A stretch of 64,000 nucleotides of DNA from Iris pallida (lineage: Eukaryota; Streptophyta; Magnoliopsida; Asparagales; Iridaceae). Within the stretch, counting starts at the first letter, position 1; every line of letters begins with the position of its first letter. The stretch lies in assembly GCA_029216955.1 (NCBI GenBank), contig JANAVB010015600.1:28232137-28296136 (forward strand), written 5' to 3'. This document shows positions 20,622 to 30,637 of this stretch, piece by piece. The notes below the pieces were generated by a model. It was not told where the DNA came from and did no database searches. It was given only the letters and a program-made list of their open reading frames with translations. A program made the position numbers and the translations under genes.

Positions 20622-20989
20622 TACACGGAGGCCAGAATACGGTTGGCTGCCGCAGTTTGGCACGTCTGGTGGGAACGAAATGTACGAATTTTTGATTGCA
20701 AATAGACATCTGTTAGAGGGCTCTTGTACAACATCGAATATGATGTATCATGTATGCGGTCGCCAAGGGGTGTCCCTTGATTGACTGATTGTTTTTTTGG
20801 ACCATGAATAAAAGATGTAAGAAAAATGTTCATTGGCATCATTTTTTTTTTCACAAGATACATTTTTTTGACATTTTTTCAACAAAATAAAAATAAATTT
20901 ATTATAAGAAAAACTTCCATTTGTATGACATTTTTTGTGTTAAAACGCCCTTCCCTAGGAAGATTTTTTTTTATAGTATAAATCACTTA
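20622..20989. other. Unassigned spacer between elements B and D
   Basis: About 370 AT-rich bases with no coding signal. TTTGGCACGTCTGGTGGGAA near 20656 resembles leader sequences of some plant Gypsy elements, so this may be an older element fragment. The missing 5' LTR of element D would have been here. Confidence 0.35.
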
Positions 20990-21278
20990 GTTGTAGTGGT
21001 GGCCCATGCAGGTCTTGTCAATCAAGAAATGTGAGGGTTTACCGGATAGATGTCTCAATCTGTACTCGCCTTTGATCTCCACTCGTATCTTCTTATCTCC
21101 TTGGATCCCTGACTTGGTAACTTGCTTGCATTATTGTTCTATCCTGGTCCTTCCTTAATATTCCTGACGTCATTGCTTCAGTGGCATCATTCCTGTCGAT
21201 CAGCCAGAAGAAGTTCGGCCGGCAGACCAGCAACAACAAGAAGATCAAGATCAGTCCTCCGCAGCCGCCTCCCGAGCC

Positions 21279-22517
21279 ATGCCTTCTGGAGAACCAATGC
21301 CCCCAGTCCAGCCAGTTCAGCCAGCAGGGTTAGAGGATGGGGTCTTGATAGGGCTTATCCGTGAGTTGCTTGCATCTCAGGACCGTCGAGGTGATGCCTT
21401 GCAGCAAGCAGTACAAGATGCTATGAGCGGAATTGGTCCTCGAGGGAACAGTGCAGTCAACAATTTCAAGCGCCTGAACCCTCCCTTCTTCGATGGCAGC
21501 GAGGATGCTATTGCTGCAGATGCCTGGCTACAGGACATTGAACTTATCTTAGAGGCAGCCAGGACTCCTGAAGCAGAGAAGGTGGCGGTGGTGCGCCTGC
21601 AGTTACTAGACCTAGCCCGCAGCTGGTGGGCTATGCAAGCAGCGAGTTTAGGTACGCCTGTCATGTGGGCGGTATTCAGTGATATGTTTCAGACCAAGTA
21701 CTTTGATGCAGTGGCTAGATATGACCTGCAGACCAGGTTTAGTAACCTCAGGCAGATGAACAGGACGGTCGACGGATATGCGGTCGAGTTTTCAAGGTTG
21801 AGTCGGTTTGCTCCCACCTTGGTGGCAACTGAGCTAGACAGAGCACAGCGATTTCAGCAGGGGCTCCACTTGGAGATCATATTGGCAGTAGAGCAGTTCG
21901 AGCACAGAACTTTTGATGCCGTCTTGCAAGCAGCGAGGAGGCATGAGTACACTTCCCGAAGGATAGCGGACCGGACCGGAGATCGAAAGCGGTCTCACGA
22001 CCAGATGAACCAATCCTCAGCACCGGCCCCGGCAGCTAGGGCCCTGACCATTGGAGCTACGAGAACATATTCGGTTACCTTCTTACAGCATTCTGCCTCG
22101 ACCTATTCCCAGCAGCAGAAGCAGAAGCGGCCTTTCGCAACGGGTTGTTCTCATTGTGGGAAGCCGGAGCATGTTGTTACTGAGTGCCGCAGAGCACAGG
22201 GATTGTGCTTGGTTTGTGGTTCACCGGACCACATGATGGGATCTTGTCCCTTCAAAAACAGATCATCGTCGACAGTAACTAGTCCCTCGGTTATGGGACC
22301 AGCACCAGCACCAGAACCAGCTCCAGTTCCCCAATCACAGCAGCTCCCGTTTCCGGGTCCATTGCCGTCTCAGGCCCAGGCCTTCCAGCAACAGAGGCCA
22401 CAACAGTTTGCCCTGGCCCAGGCCCAGATCCAGAATCGGCAGAGAGGTATCTGTGTCCTATTGTCTTGCTTTCCACCATCGTTATGCGGGACACATGTCA
22501 TGTTTCATGTATCCTAA
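21279..22517 (+). CDS. Gag of element D (412 aa, foreign C-terminus)
   Basis: Structural protein of the retrotransposon particle. ATG at 21279; the same frame is open further upstream from a pyrimidine-rich CTTCAG near 21180. The capsid core lies at about residues 65-235 (FFDGSEDAIAADAWLQDIEL, LLDLARSWWAMQ, FQTKYFDAVARYDLQ, FQQGLHLEI). Two CCHC knuckles follow (CSHCGKPEHVVTEC and CLVCGSPDHMMGSC, about 290-325), then a Pro/Gln-rich tail. About the last 24 residues come from sequence homologous to the distal end of pol in another frame, brought in by the deletion near 22447. Unlike B it keeps the capsid; unlike C it has no pol, the layout expected of a gag-only element using relatives' enzymes in trans. 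Confidence 0.88.
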   Translation: MPSGEPMPPVQPVQPAGLEDGVLIGLIRELLASQDRRGDALQQAVQDAMSGIGPRGNSAVNNFKRLNPPFFDGSEDAIAADAWLQDIELILEAARTPEAEKVAVVRLQLLDLARSWWAMQAASLGTPVMWAVFSDMFQTKYFDAVARYDLQTRFSNLRQMNRTVDGYAVEFSRLSRFAPTLVATELDRAQRFQQGLHLEIILAVEQFEHRTFDAVLQAARRHEYTSRRIADRTGDRKRSHDQMNQSSAPAPAARALTIGATRTYSVTFLQHSASTYSQQQKQKRPFATGCSHCGKPEHVVTECRRAQGLCLVCGSPDHMMGSCPFKNRSSSTVTSPSVMGPAPAPEPAPVPQSQQLPFPGPLPSQAQAFQQQRPQQFALAQAQIQNRQRGICVLLSCFPPSLCGTHVMFHVS

Positions 22518-22770
22518 TTACAACGGTATATCCCGGGCCCGAGCCATTTCCTAGATCATTCGAAAAGGTTGGTACCGATAGCCTTTAACCTTTTCGTATG
22601 AGAAGAGACCGTGTCCCTGTTTGACCAAAGAGAGAGACCTTAAGCGCAAGACTATCAGTTTAGTTCGTGTTGCTTGAGTTCATCGCTCCTTGGGAGAGTC
22701 AAACGTGGGAGTGTGAGGATGATATCCGATTACGTTATCCCAATCGGTTGGGCTCGTGAGGTGTAATATC
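22470..22770 (+). pseudogene. Integrase C-terminus/chromodomain remnant of element D
   Basis: Base-level similarity to the minus-strand segment 35080-35370 of element C, including the stretch encoding EDDIRxRYP and the GTGTTGCTTG..TCATC.CTCCTTGGGAGAGTCAA string. The frame is broken. Confidence 0.65.
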
Positions 22771-22921
22771 TTCCTTATGCCTTGCACTTCGATTCCTTGT
22801 TTGCATGTATGATTGTATGATTGATTGGTAGCATAGATTGCTTGCGATAGTATAGCTGTCCCGACATCTCTAGCCTCTTGATTAAATTCCGAGGACGGAA
22901 TTCTTTTAAGGTGGGTAGAGT

Positions 22922-25742
22922 TGTCACCCTCATTTCCCGTATTTCCCGTATTTCGTATTTATACTCGTATCTGGATTTTGGCATGTATTTTTATTTTTCT
23001 CAACTTGTGGAATTTCGGTGTTTCTCGTATTTTGGGTTGTGTCTTGGCTCGGTTTTAATTGGTTTGGGTTGGTTTGGTTTGGTTTGGTTTAATGTGTATT
23101 GGAACACCTTAGCCTATGCTCCACCCTCAACACACCACATCCCACCCTCTTTAAAACTCCACCAACCTTTTCTCTCTCCTCATAACCTCCATTAAATTTC
23201 TTCTTCTCCTTCCTCTACACAACTCTCTTCTCCTTCCTCTCCAAACACCACCCATAGGCAAGTGCACCTTGCCACCACATGAGAACCCTCTTTTATTTGT
23301 CCATTTGCTAGATTAGGACTTGGTGATCAACATTAGAACGTGGTATTTTGTGATTTGGAGTCTCCATTGTTCTAGATCTAAATTTTCTCCATTTTTGGTT
23401 TTGCATGGTTTTGATCTATTTAAGTTGGAGTTCTATGGGTTTTGATGTTTCCATGTGGAAGAGAGTTCAATTCCACCCTGGTTGGAACTTTGGAAATCCG
23501 GATTTGGAGTTCGGATGGCCAAGTTGTGGTGCCTTGAAGTTTTGGAGCCATTGGAGCTTCTTCTCAGCCATGGAGAAGAAGACCCAGACCCTGCGTGCGT
23601 GTTTTTACGCGTACGCAGCTCTCTGCTTGCATGCTTTTGCACGTATGCAGCTCTCCTGCGTGCGTGACTTTTCACGTATGTAGCTCTCCTGCGTGCGTGA
23701 CTTTTCACGTATGCAGCTCTCCTGCGTGCGTGACTTTTCGCGTATGCAGCTCTCTGGCGTGCGTGACTTTTCGCGTACGCTGCTCTCTGCTTGCGTGCTT
23801 TTGCACGTACACAGCTCTCTGGCGTGCGTGACTTTTCGCGTATGCAGCTCTCTGGCGTGCGTGACTTTTCGCGTACGCTGCTCCCTGCTTGCGTGCTTTT
23901 GCACGTACGCAGCTCTCTAGCGTGCGTGACTTTTTGCGTACGCAGCTCTCTGGCGTGCGTGACTTTTCGCGTACGCAGCTCCCCTGCGTGCGTGACTTTT
24001 TTGCGTACACCGCTCTCCTGCGTGCGTGTCTTGTGCGTACGCTTCACCCTGAACCCCTTGCTTAACCCATTGGCTCTTGGAGTATTGGTTTTATTTCTCG
24101 ACTTGGTTTCTTTTTATGGATTGGGTTTTCCTGAGATTTGTTCAACACAGCACGACTATCTTGACCCGACACGGCCTAACACGGTTTTCAAGTAATTGTT
24201 TATGACTAGTATGGTTCTCGGGATTTTTCTGTGGATTAAGACCCTGGTATTCTCTGATCCCCTTACTAGTGACCCAGTGGGGTGCACACCTAACTTGTAA
24301 CTTGTAATTAATCCTTGTGACTTGATAACTTGATAGTGGCCCGTGGCGGCGCACTCATGACTTGTAGCATGACTTGATAACTTAACGTTGTTGCGACGGC
24401 TAACTTGACATGCTAAGTGAATTTTTGACACCGTGGGTGATTGTATTGAATGTGCTTGTGTAAGCAACCAGTCTTGTCTCGCATCATGTCTAGGACATGA
24501 ATCCCTGGTTTCCCACGGTCAGGGATTCATACTGAATCTGGCTAGGTTAATGACTAGATGGATCAAATAGTTCATGGAGGATTCCCCAGTTACCTGTTAC
24601 CCCTTTGGTCCCGGCCTTATTTATATATATACATGAGATTTGTTGCTATCCGTCGAGATGAGCGCACTTCCAGCCCGCCGTCGAGTGTGGTACCTTAGGA
24701 CACATGTATCTTACTACAGTGTGTCTGCTATATCCTGCTATCTTTTCCTTTTCTTGCTGGGATCACTCAGGTAGTAACAAACAGGTAACCGGACTTGGAA
24801 TTTCTCATTGCGTCTTGCTAGTAATTAGGCCTGTGATAACCCTAGTTAGTTAAAGTAGTAAGCTGTAGTGTCTGCTTGGCCGTGATTGATTGAATGAGGT
24901 ATATTCTGTCTAGTCTTGTCTTGTGCACAAGAATTGCTACCTGTCATGATTTTCTTATATTTTGTCGATAAATGGTGGAAGAATCCAAGTTCCGTTCAGA
25001 CGAAGGGTTACAATCCCGGTCCTTGTTTGGTTTACGGGTTGTAACCTGGCTATCTGAATAGTCCCATGGTTATCTCATCGTATATCACCTGTTATGTTTT
25101 TCCTTAATTCCTGTCTTTATTACCTTATTATTATTGTGCTGATTGCTGACTTTTGTTCTTATTTCGTGGCCTCCTTTGTGGCACTTGCTCTTTCTGGGGT
25201 CTGACCCAGCTGGTTTTGTATGGCCAGATTTCGGAGCAGCTACCGAGGATCTACCTGCTTTCTAGCCAGATGGTGACCACTGGAGGGAATCCTGGCAACG
25301 AGTGGGTTTCTTTTGTTCTTCCACTGTAAATGTACATTATTCTTTTGAGGCATTTAGCCGACGAGCACCTGTTAGCTCGATGCACTTTACTTTCTGTCTG
25401 CCTACGGGCTGTAAACATGATTGGCAACTCGAAGTTGATCATGTATGACCTAACTCTTGCTAGTCCTTACATTTTGTATGACTAGCTTCATGATCATCTG
25501 GATATGTAATGTTTGGGACGTCTTACAATTGTATATTTGGTGGTCTGATATCTTGTAATTATTATTAGTTGGTTGAGATTGAGACAATAGGATAATTTAT
25601 GACCTTAAGAGACTGATGACTTGTAGATAAACCCTCATATTTCTAGACAGCCGTGATCGTATAGTGAGATGGATTCCATTTCATTATACGTTGCTGGTAT
25701 GTCCGTCCCCGCTCTCCAGTATTCTGGTTCTGGGGCGTGACA
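22922..25742 (+). repeat. 3' LTR of element D
   Basis: Starts TGTCACCCTC directly after the purine tract and ends CTGGGGCGTGACA, the same terminus as element C read on its coding strand. Internal segments such as GTCTGACC..GCTGGTTTTG match the C LTR. It holds a 33 bp minisatellite at 23590-24035. Confidence 0.85.
23590..24035 (+). repeat. 33 bp minisatellite in the D LTR
   Basis: About 13 units of consensus GCGTGCGTGACTTTTC plus GCGTACGCAGCTCTCTG, with an interspersed variant GCTTGCGTGCTTTTGCACGTACG. Because 33 is divisible by three, it produces several long but meaningless frames with 11-residue periodicity on both strands. Confidence 0.92.
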
Positions 25743-25866
25743 GTTGTTAACACCAAGTAAATGGCTAGTATCAAGAAAAAAATGTCCTACCGTAGGATGT
25801 TTTAGTTCTTGTTTTGTAATTTCACAAAATTTTGTTTTTTTCAGCTCAATTTTGATGCTTCTTTTC

Positions 25867-25943
<77 letters not shown>

Positions 25944-26076
25944 TACCAATAGCATAACTAGAAACCATCCAGAATCATGATACATTATTTCTCCACCTGC
26001 TAGCCACTAGAGCTAGGAGGCTTTGACGAAACTACAATGTTTCGTTTCAAGAAAACAAGTTTAAAAAGTTCCAAAC
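25743..26076. other. Start of intron 3 of the Sec14-like gene, with TA microsatellite
   Basis: No further exon is visible on the minus strand before the LTR of element D. A TA tract spans about 25868-25941. Confidence 0.6.
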
Positions 26077-26175
26077 CTGCTTGCCGGGTCTCATAACGAT
26101 AACGGTTCTCCCATCCCGGTCCCGAAAATCTCCTCTGTATGCTTTTCCGGTCTCACCTTCGTGCTGGACGTCGTT
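26077..26175 (-). CDS. Exon 3 of the Sec14-like gene
   Basis: 33 codons beginning NDVQHEGETGKAYRG and ending VMRPGKQ, bounded by TTCCAG and GTTTGG on the minus strand. The ETGK and GR-V-V-RP residues are typical of plant Sec14-like proteins. Confidence 0.82.
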
Positions 26176-29100
26176 CTGGAAGATGGTACCTATCCGAGTT
26201 TTAAGTTGTTTTCTATTCGACAATCCCAAAAGGAGAGTAATATAAAAGGCTAAACGGCCCTAATTGCATCATAACTATAGCGTTCAGACGTTTTTGGTAC
26301 CTTAATCACTGTTCGATTTTGGCACCCCAATATTATAAATTGTTTCTTTGAAATATCTTTCGTCAATTTTGAAGCATATGAAGACCACTTCAAAAGAATA
26401 TCTTGTAGTACAAAAGCACAATTTAGATACACGTATTGCCGAATATTCTTTTGAGGTGGTCTGATGTACTTCAAAATTGACGAAATGTGTTTCAAAAGAA
26501 TAATTTATAAAATCGATATGTCAAAATCAAGCAATAAAAAGTAAAAAAATGTGTCCGAACGCTATAGTTGGAGTGCGAGTAAAATGACATGAAGATGTTT
26601 GTTGTTACCCAGCAAATTTCCTCCGGCTTGAAGGAGGACCTCCATTTCAGTGTTTCTTCCAACATCTTTTTGGACTTGGCGACGTTCCAGTTTCGAGCTT
26701 TCAAGTACCTCTTGAGGCACGGATCGGTACAGAAGCTTAAGCTACGACCAGAAAGTGGACCGACTGCAGACTTTAGCTCGGTGATCTGCTTAAAGAATTA
26801 AAGGTTAATTAATGTATCATCCAAGCAAGTTAGAAGTTAGGGTTCAAACTTGAAGGGAGTGACACTTGGAAGATGAATAGATCATTATGGAACCAGTAAG
26901 AAACTAAAAATTAATGGACATGTTGGGGTGAGCATTATTCGATTTTGGACCGAGAACCGAATCGAATAAGAAATTCGGTTTTAGTTTTGAAAATACTAAG
27001 AAAACGGTTTCGATTTCGGTTCAAAACCAAAAATCGAATAAGAGTTATGCAGTTATTAAATACATTAATTTTATGCATATTTTATGATAAAAAAAATATT
27101 TATATTTTGAAAACAACAGATTTTTTTGTATGTCTTTTAAAGCCAAACTTTGATAATTTAACAAGTAGTCCAACTTTGGACCTAACTTTGAAATACAATA
27201 ACCATATTTATAAAAAAATTACAAAATTTTAATATAATTTAACCACAATTTCGATTTTGGGTCATATCCATAAAACAATAAAATAGTACAACCGAACAAA
27301 TCGAATCGTTTCTCGGGCCAGTTTTAGATATGGCTAATTTCGACTCGATTCCGTTTTTTGATTTTTAGTATTTCGTTTATTGAATTTTGACTATTTCAAT
27401 TATGTTGGTACTGAGTAAACCGAGCCTCACCCCTTGTTCAAGGTGTGAGGTGGGCCGGGCTGGGCCGACCCGGACCCGAGCCCATTGTCGACCGGGTTTG
27501 ACCGGACTTAGCCTGGATGGAGGAGTAGGCCGGGCCAAACTGATCCAGAATTAAAAACTTCGAACCCAGCCTGAACCCAGACCCAGATAGGTTCTGGCCG
27601 AGTCGGGTTCGGGCCGGGGCCGGGCCCGGATTAGCCTGCGGGCTGACCAACATTTTTAAAAAAAAAATTGGCTCAATTTTGAATTTATACTATACTTATT
27701 TCTACCTTTAAGAAAAATCAATTTGGAACTATTGGTAACCAGAATGGTTGATAAGAATCGACTTTGGAAGTCTTGAGTTCATAAGTCCCATTCTTATATT
27801 GGCTTTGAATTTTTACCAAATAATGTTCCGGGCTGGGCTGCGGGCTTGAAAAAATTGAACCCATCCCGGACCCAGTTAGGAGTACGGGTCGGGTCGGGTT
27901 GAGCTACAAGATCTTTTCTTTGGGCCCAGTCCGAACCAGGATATATTATGCGCTGGGCCGGGCTGGCCAGCTGACCGGATCTGGACTGATCCAGACCATT
28001 TTTTGTTGGAAACGCAGTGTGATCCGAACCGGAGTTGGCCCATAAGGTACGATATTAAATTGGACCCATATGCCTTAAAAGAGAATTCTCATATAAGGCC
28101 CGAACCAATCCTAATTATCTATACCACATGATCCCATTGCCTACCCTGACTAAATTACTAACTCCATTGTCACCTCCCATTTGAGCGTTCAACCGAAAAC
28201 GAGATACAACCCAACAATCTATACCTTAGCTCGTTTTCGCTAGCCGAATAACCTTAGCACCTTGCCACATTTGTCCGTTTCTGCTAGCCGAACAACCTTA
28301 GCACCCCTGCTGACAACCTTAACACTCCTTGCTACCTTTTTATTCGTTTCCGTCAGCCGAGCACCCAGAAGATCCAACTTATTGTCATCTCGATCCGTTC
28401 GACCACATAATCAAACTGACACATTCATCTACACCACAATTGTGTGCCTTGAGAAGTGCCTGTATAATCCGATTATACACATGAACGTTCAGCACCATCC
28501 GTCTCGAACCCATTAGAGCCATCCAAACTAGCTCCGTAACTATGGGCTCTGATACCACTTGTTGGAAACGCGGTGTGATCCGAACCGGAGTTGGCCTATG
28601 AGATGCGATATTGAATTGGACCCATATGCCTTAAAAGAGAATTCTCATGTAAAGCCTGAACCAATCCAAATTATCTACATCACATAATCCCATCGCCTAC
28701 CCGATATGAGACTAAATTACCAACTCCATTGTCACCTCCTATTTGAGCACTCAATCGGAAACAAGATACAACCCAACAGTTTTGACCGGGCTGATTCAGG
28801 GTCGGGTTCCAGGCCGCCCGGCCCAATACACACCTTGACCCCTGTTGGATTGAGTCAATGGTATGTTGGATCATTTGATCTCAGAATAATTTACTTTGGA
28901 TTCATCAAGACAATCTGGTTGTTTTTGCCATAACTTTGATCCAAAAAGTCGGATTTTGGGAAATAAGGGTCAGAAAGACATGAACAACTAAAAGTTATGC
29001 CATCTATTTGAGTACTACTACTACTACATATCAGCCAACCTTTTCAACCCTCAAAACCTAAGGTTTCAAATCGATATTGAGATTCGTTAGTTACTGATCT

Positions 29101-30637
29101 GAAATGAATTTTGAGTTTTAGAACCCTTTACTAACCCACAGGGTCGGCCTTGGGGTAAGCCTGACAAGACTTCAGACTTGGACAACCCCCCTCCATAGGG
29201 CAACCTCCTAGGCCATTTGGTTTTATTAGGACCCGTCCAACCCAAATCCAAATTAAATCTATATCTTTCAATATAGGTAAAGGGCAACCAAAATTAGCTC
29301 CGGATAAGACAACCCAATCCGCCGGGCCGGCCCTGCTAACCCAATACACCCCCCCCCCCCCCCCCCCCCCCCCACCCCACCCAACACCACAAAACATACA
29401 CACCGAAACCCATCTTGAAAGGTAGGTCTTTGGGTTCTCGTACCAAAGGTCTCAGCCACATGGATATCTATGGGACTCTCAGAAGGGTTCTGGTTTGGTC
29501 AAGGCCAGGACGACCGTCCATGACTCTATGGAATATGAGAGTTCCAAAAAATTAATTTAAATACATATTTATTAGTAATCTTATATCTAAAATATAACTA
29601 ATATGTAATATGTAATATGATCATCCTTTACTATAAAAAATTGTGGTGTAATGGTTGGTTTGTTAAACTTGTGCACTAGAGGTTCTAGGTTCAATTCTTC
29701 ATAGTAAAATTTTTTAAATTTACTTTTATTTCAATTTATTTTATATTATATATGGGTTCAATTTTAAAAATTTGCCTAGGACTCCCATATACTCAGGATC
29801 GGCCTTGGGTCTGATCTACGGACTTTCATTTACTATTATTGATGTGCACTCGAGGGAAGTTCTCTGTCCGTACGTCCAATTATTTTTTAGCTTTATCATA
29901 TAATTATACACCAGTGAATTTTTATTCTATGTACTAAGGGGCTGTTTGGATAGAAGTAGCTCTTTGAAAGTGTAAAAGTGGAACTTACATCAAGTTGAGT
30001 TGCAGTGCACTTGCAGCAAGTGGCACTCAAAATATGTTTGGATAGAGTACTTTTTGTCTACTGCAAATGAAAGAAAAAGAAGTTGGCTGTTTTTATCTTA
30101 TAGTAATGAAATTTGGACTTGATCTCATCCTTTCTCCAAAAAAAAAAAATCTAAAAAAGTGAAACTATAAGTTGGCCTTGAGAAAATGCAATAAATTCTC
30201 CTACTAGCGTATGTTGAAAGTAGATACTACATTGAGAATAGAATGTCATTTAATTTCGTTAAACAAATTATATATACGAATCATTTGCTTCCGTCGAGTT
30301 GTATAAACATGACCGATCTAGGGGTAAGACTGACAATACTTCGAACCTGACGAACCCTCCTTCATAGGGTAACCCTCTACGCCACTTGATTTTCTTAGGA
30401 CCGGTCAAATCCAAATCCAACTTAAACCTATATCTTTTCAACAGGGGTGAAGGAAAACCAAAATTATCTCCGTCTCAGCCAACTCAGCCCCTGGACGGCC
30501 TTCTCTATAATAACAAGAGTCCGAACTATTCATTTAACCAAATATAACTACAGCACACATTAAGTAAATACCTTCCCTTCTTCATATGCGACATGCTGCT
30601 CCTGATTGATATGAGTGTAGGTCTTCCTGCTAAACAT
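26077..30637 (-). CDS. Sec14-like/CRAL-TRIO lipid-transfer protein gene, first three exons (partial)
   Basis: Minus-strand exons: 1 (30637-30572, ATG start), 2 (26785-26609) and 3 (26175-26077), giving 22 + 59 + 33 residues in one frame with all introns in phase 0. Junctions follow GT-AG: AAG|GTATTT, then AAGCAG|ATC; TGG|GTAACA, then TTCCAG|AAC; CAG|GTTTGG. Exon 2 carries the CRAL-TRIO N-terminal helix region (CLKRYLKARNWNVAKSKKML, then ETLKWRSSFKPEEICW); exon 3 starts the lipid-binding domain (EGETGKAYRGDF, GRTVIVMRPGKQ). Plant proteins of this family bind phosphatidylinositol/phosphatidylcholine and act in membrane lipid signalling. The remaining lipid-binding exons are not in the window: intron 3 runs into the retrotransposons below 25742. 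It is either a gene with a very long third intron or one truncated by insertion. Confidence 0.85.
26264..26578. mobile_element. MITE/foldback in intron 2 of the Sec14-like gene
   Basis: Ends are inverted (AACTATAGCGTTCAGAC against AACTATAGCGTTCGGAC when reversed), and the middle is also inverted: TTTCGTCAATTTTGAAG and GACCACTTCAAAAGAATAT recur in reverse order near 26435-26490. It would fold into a long hairpin. The target duplication is unclear. Confidence 0.7.
26609..26785 (-). CDS. Exon 2 of the Sec14-like gene
   Basis: 59 codons from ITELKSAVGPLSGRSL to KPEEICW. The acceptor is TTTAAGCAG and the donor GTAACA on the minus strand. Strong match in memory to the CRAL-TRIO N-terminal domain of plant Sec14-like proteins. 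Confidence 0.88.
26923..27434. mobile_element. hAT-like non-autonomous element (GGGGTGAGC end)
   Basis: Left end TTGGGGTGAGCATTATTCGA and internal runs of AACCGAAT/ATTCGGTT-type sequence are shared with 57783-58231. The right end CCTCACCCC is inverted relative to GGGGTGAG. No convincing 8 bp duplication was found. Confidence 0.55.
28004..28216 (-). repeat. 3' LTR of the TRIM
   Basis: 213 bp, TG...CA termini with the inverted hexamer TGTTGG/CCAACA. Confidence 0.88.
28546..28557 (-). promoter_or_regulatory. Primer-binding site of the TRIM
   Basis: TGGTATCAGAGC on the minus strand, complementary to the 3' end of plant initiator-Met tRNA. Confidence 0.9.
28560..28778 (-). repeat. 5' LTR of the TRIM
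   Basis: 219 bp, close to 28004-28216 but with scattered substitutions and small indels, indicating an old insertion. Confidence 0.88.
28838..29139. other. Intron 1 sequence of the Sec14-like gene, no feature seen
   Basis: AT-rich, no open frame with recognisable content and no repeat structure that I could detect. Confidence 0.5.
29140..29333. mobile_element. Short TIR repeat (AGGGTCGGCC type), copy 1
   Basis: Ends AGGGTCGGCC and GGCCGGCCCT are nearly inverted. A diverged second copy lies at about 30305-30515, sharing the CCCTCC..CATAGGG.AACC and AAATCCAA.TTAAA.CTATATC segments. Confidence 0.5.
29348..29373. repeat. Poly-C tract
   Basis: About 25 uninterrupted C; the exact length may be unreliable in any assembly. 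Confidence 0.9.
30305..30515. mobile_element. Short TIR repeat, copy 2 (diverged)
   Basis: Direct, diverged match to 29140-29333; its ends are eroded. Lies about 60 bases from exon 1 of the Sec14-like gene. The stretch from 29374 to 30304 between the copies is AT-rich, with a GGGGCTGTTTGGATAG string (29938) of the kind that begins many plant MITEs, and holds no gene. Confidence 0.45.
30572..30637 (-). CDS. Exon 1 of the Sec14-like gene
   Basis: ATG at 30637-30635 followed by FSRKTYTHINQEQHVAYEEG and Lys, then donor GTATTT. The frame joins exon 2 exactly (Lys then Ile). Assigned by position, phase and strand; the first exon of this family is poorly conserved, so it is less certain than exons 2 and 3. 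A TATATAG string lies near 30675. Confidence 0.65.

Larger units (their letters stand above)
20990..25742 (+). mobile_element. Element D: Tekay-type deletion derivative, gag only, no 5' LTR
   Basis: Same family as element C. Leader with the conserved TGGTGGCCCATGCAGG (20997-21012), complete gag (21279-22517), then a jump straight to the end of the integrase/chromodomain region (about 22470-22770), a purine tract (AAGGTGGGTAGAG, about 22908-22920) and a 2.8 kb 3' LTR (22922-25742). By comparison with C, some 4 kb holding protease, RT, RNase H and most of integrase is missing. The 5' LTR is absent, so no target duplication can be checked. Confidence 0.8.
28004..28778 (-). mobile_element. TRIM (775 bp miniature LTR element)
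   Basis: LTRs 28004-28216 and 28560-28778 begin TGTTGGAAACGC and end AACCCAACA. The 343 bp interior has no coding capacity. On the minus strand a perfect initiator-Met primer-binding site TGGTATCAGAGC lies at 28546-28557, two bases inside the 5' LTR. Flanks TTTTT and GTTTT match at four of five bases. It moves, if at all, only with proteins from other elements. Confidence 0.9.
27439..28837. mobile_element. GC-rich TIR element hosting a TRIM
   Basis: Left end CAAGGTGTGAGGTGGGCCGG and right end inverted (CAAGGTGTGTATTGGGCCGG). Flanks ACCCCTTGTT and ACCCCTGTT look like a target duplication with one-base slippage. The interior is rich in GGGCCGGGC strings and is interrupted by the TRIM at 28004-28778. 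hAT-like is my guess. Confidence 0.55.

Noticed and set aside
20656..20680. Primer-site-like TTTGGCACGTCTGGTGGGAA as evidence for another element
   Set aside because: No LTR end or coding sequence accompanies it; too little to call an element.
23590..24035. Regularly repeated units that could be mistaken for a CRISPR array
   Set aside because: Units are contiguous with no unique spacers, in a plant LTR.
23433..24195. Several overlapping frames on both strands with 11-residue repeats (CVRDFSRMQLS / KSHARRRAAYV types)
   Set aside because: They are translations of a 33 bp minisatellite in an LTR; being a multiple of three, it stays open in many frames. Not genes.
26923..27434. Possible 8 bp target duplication for the hAT-like element in intron 1
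   Set aside because: Flanks GGACATGT and TGTTCAAG do not match, so I list the element on termini and interior only.
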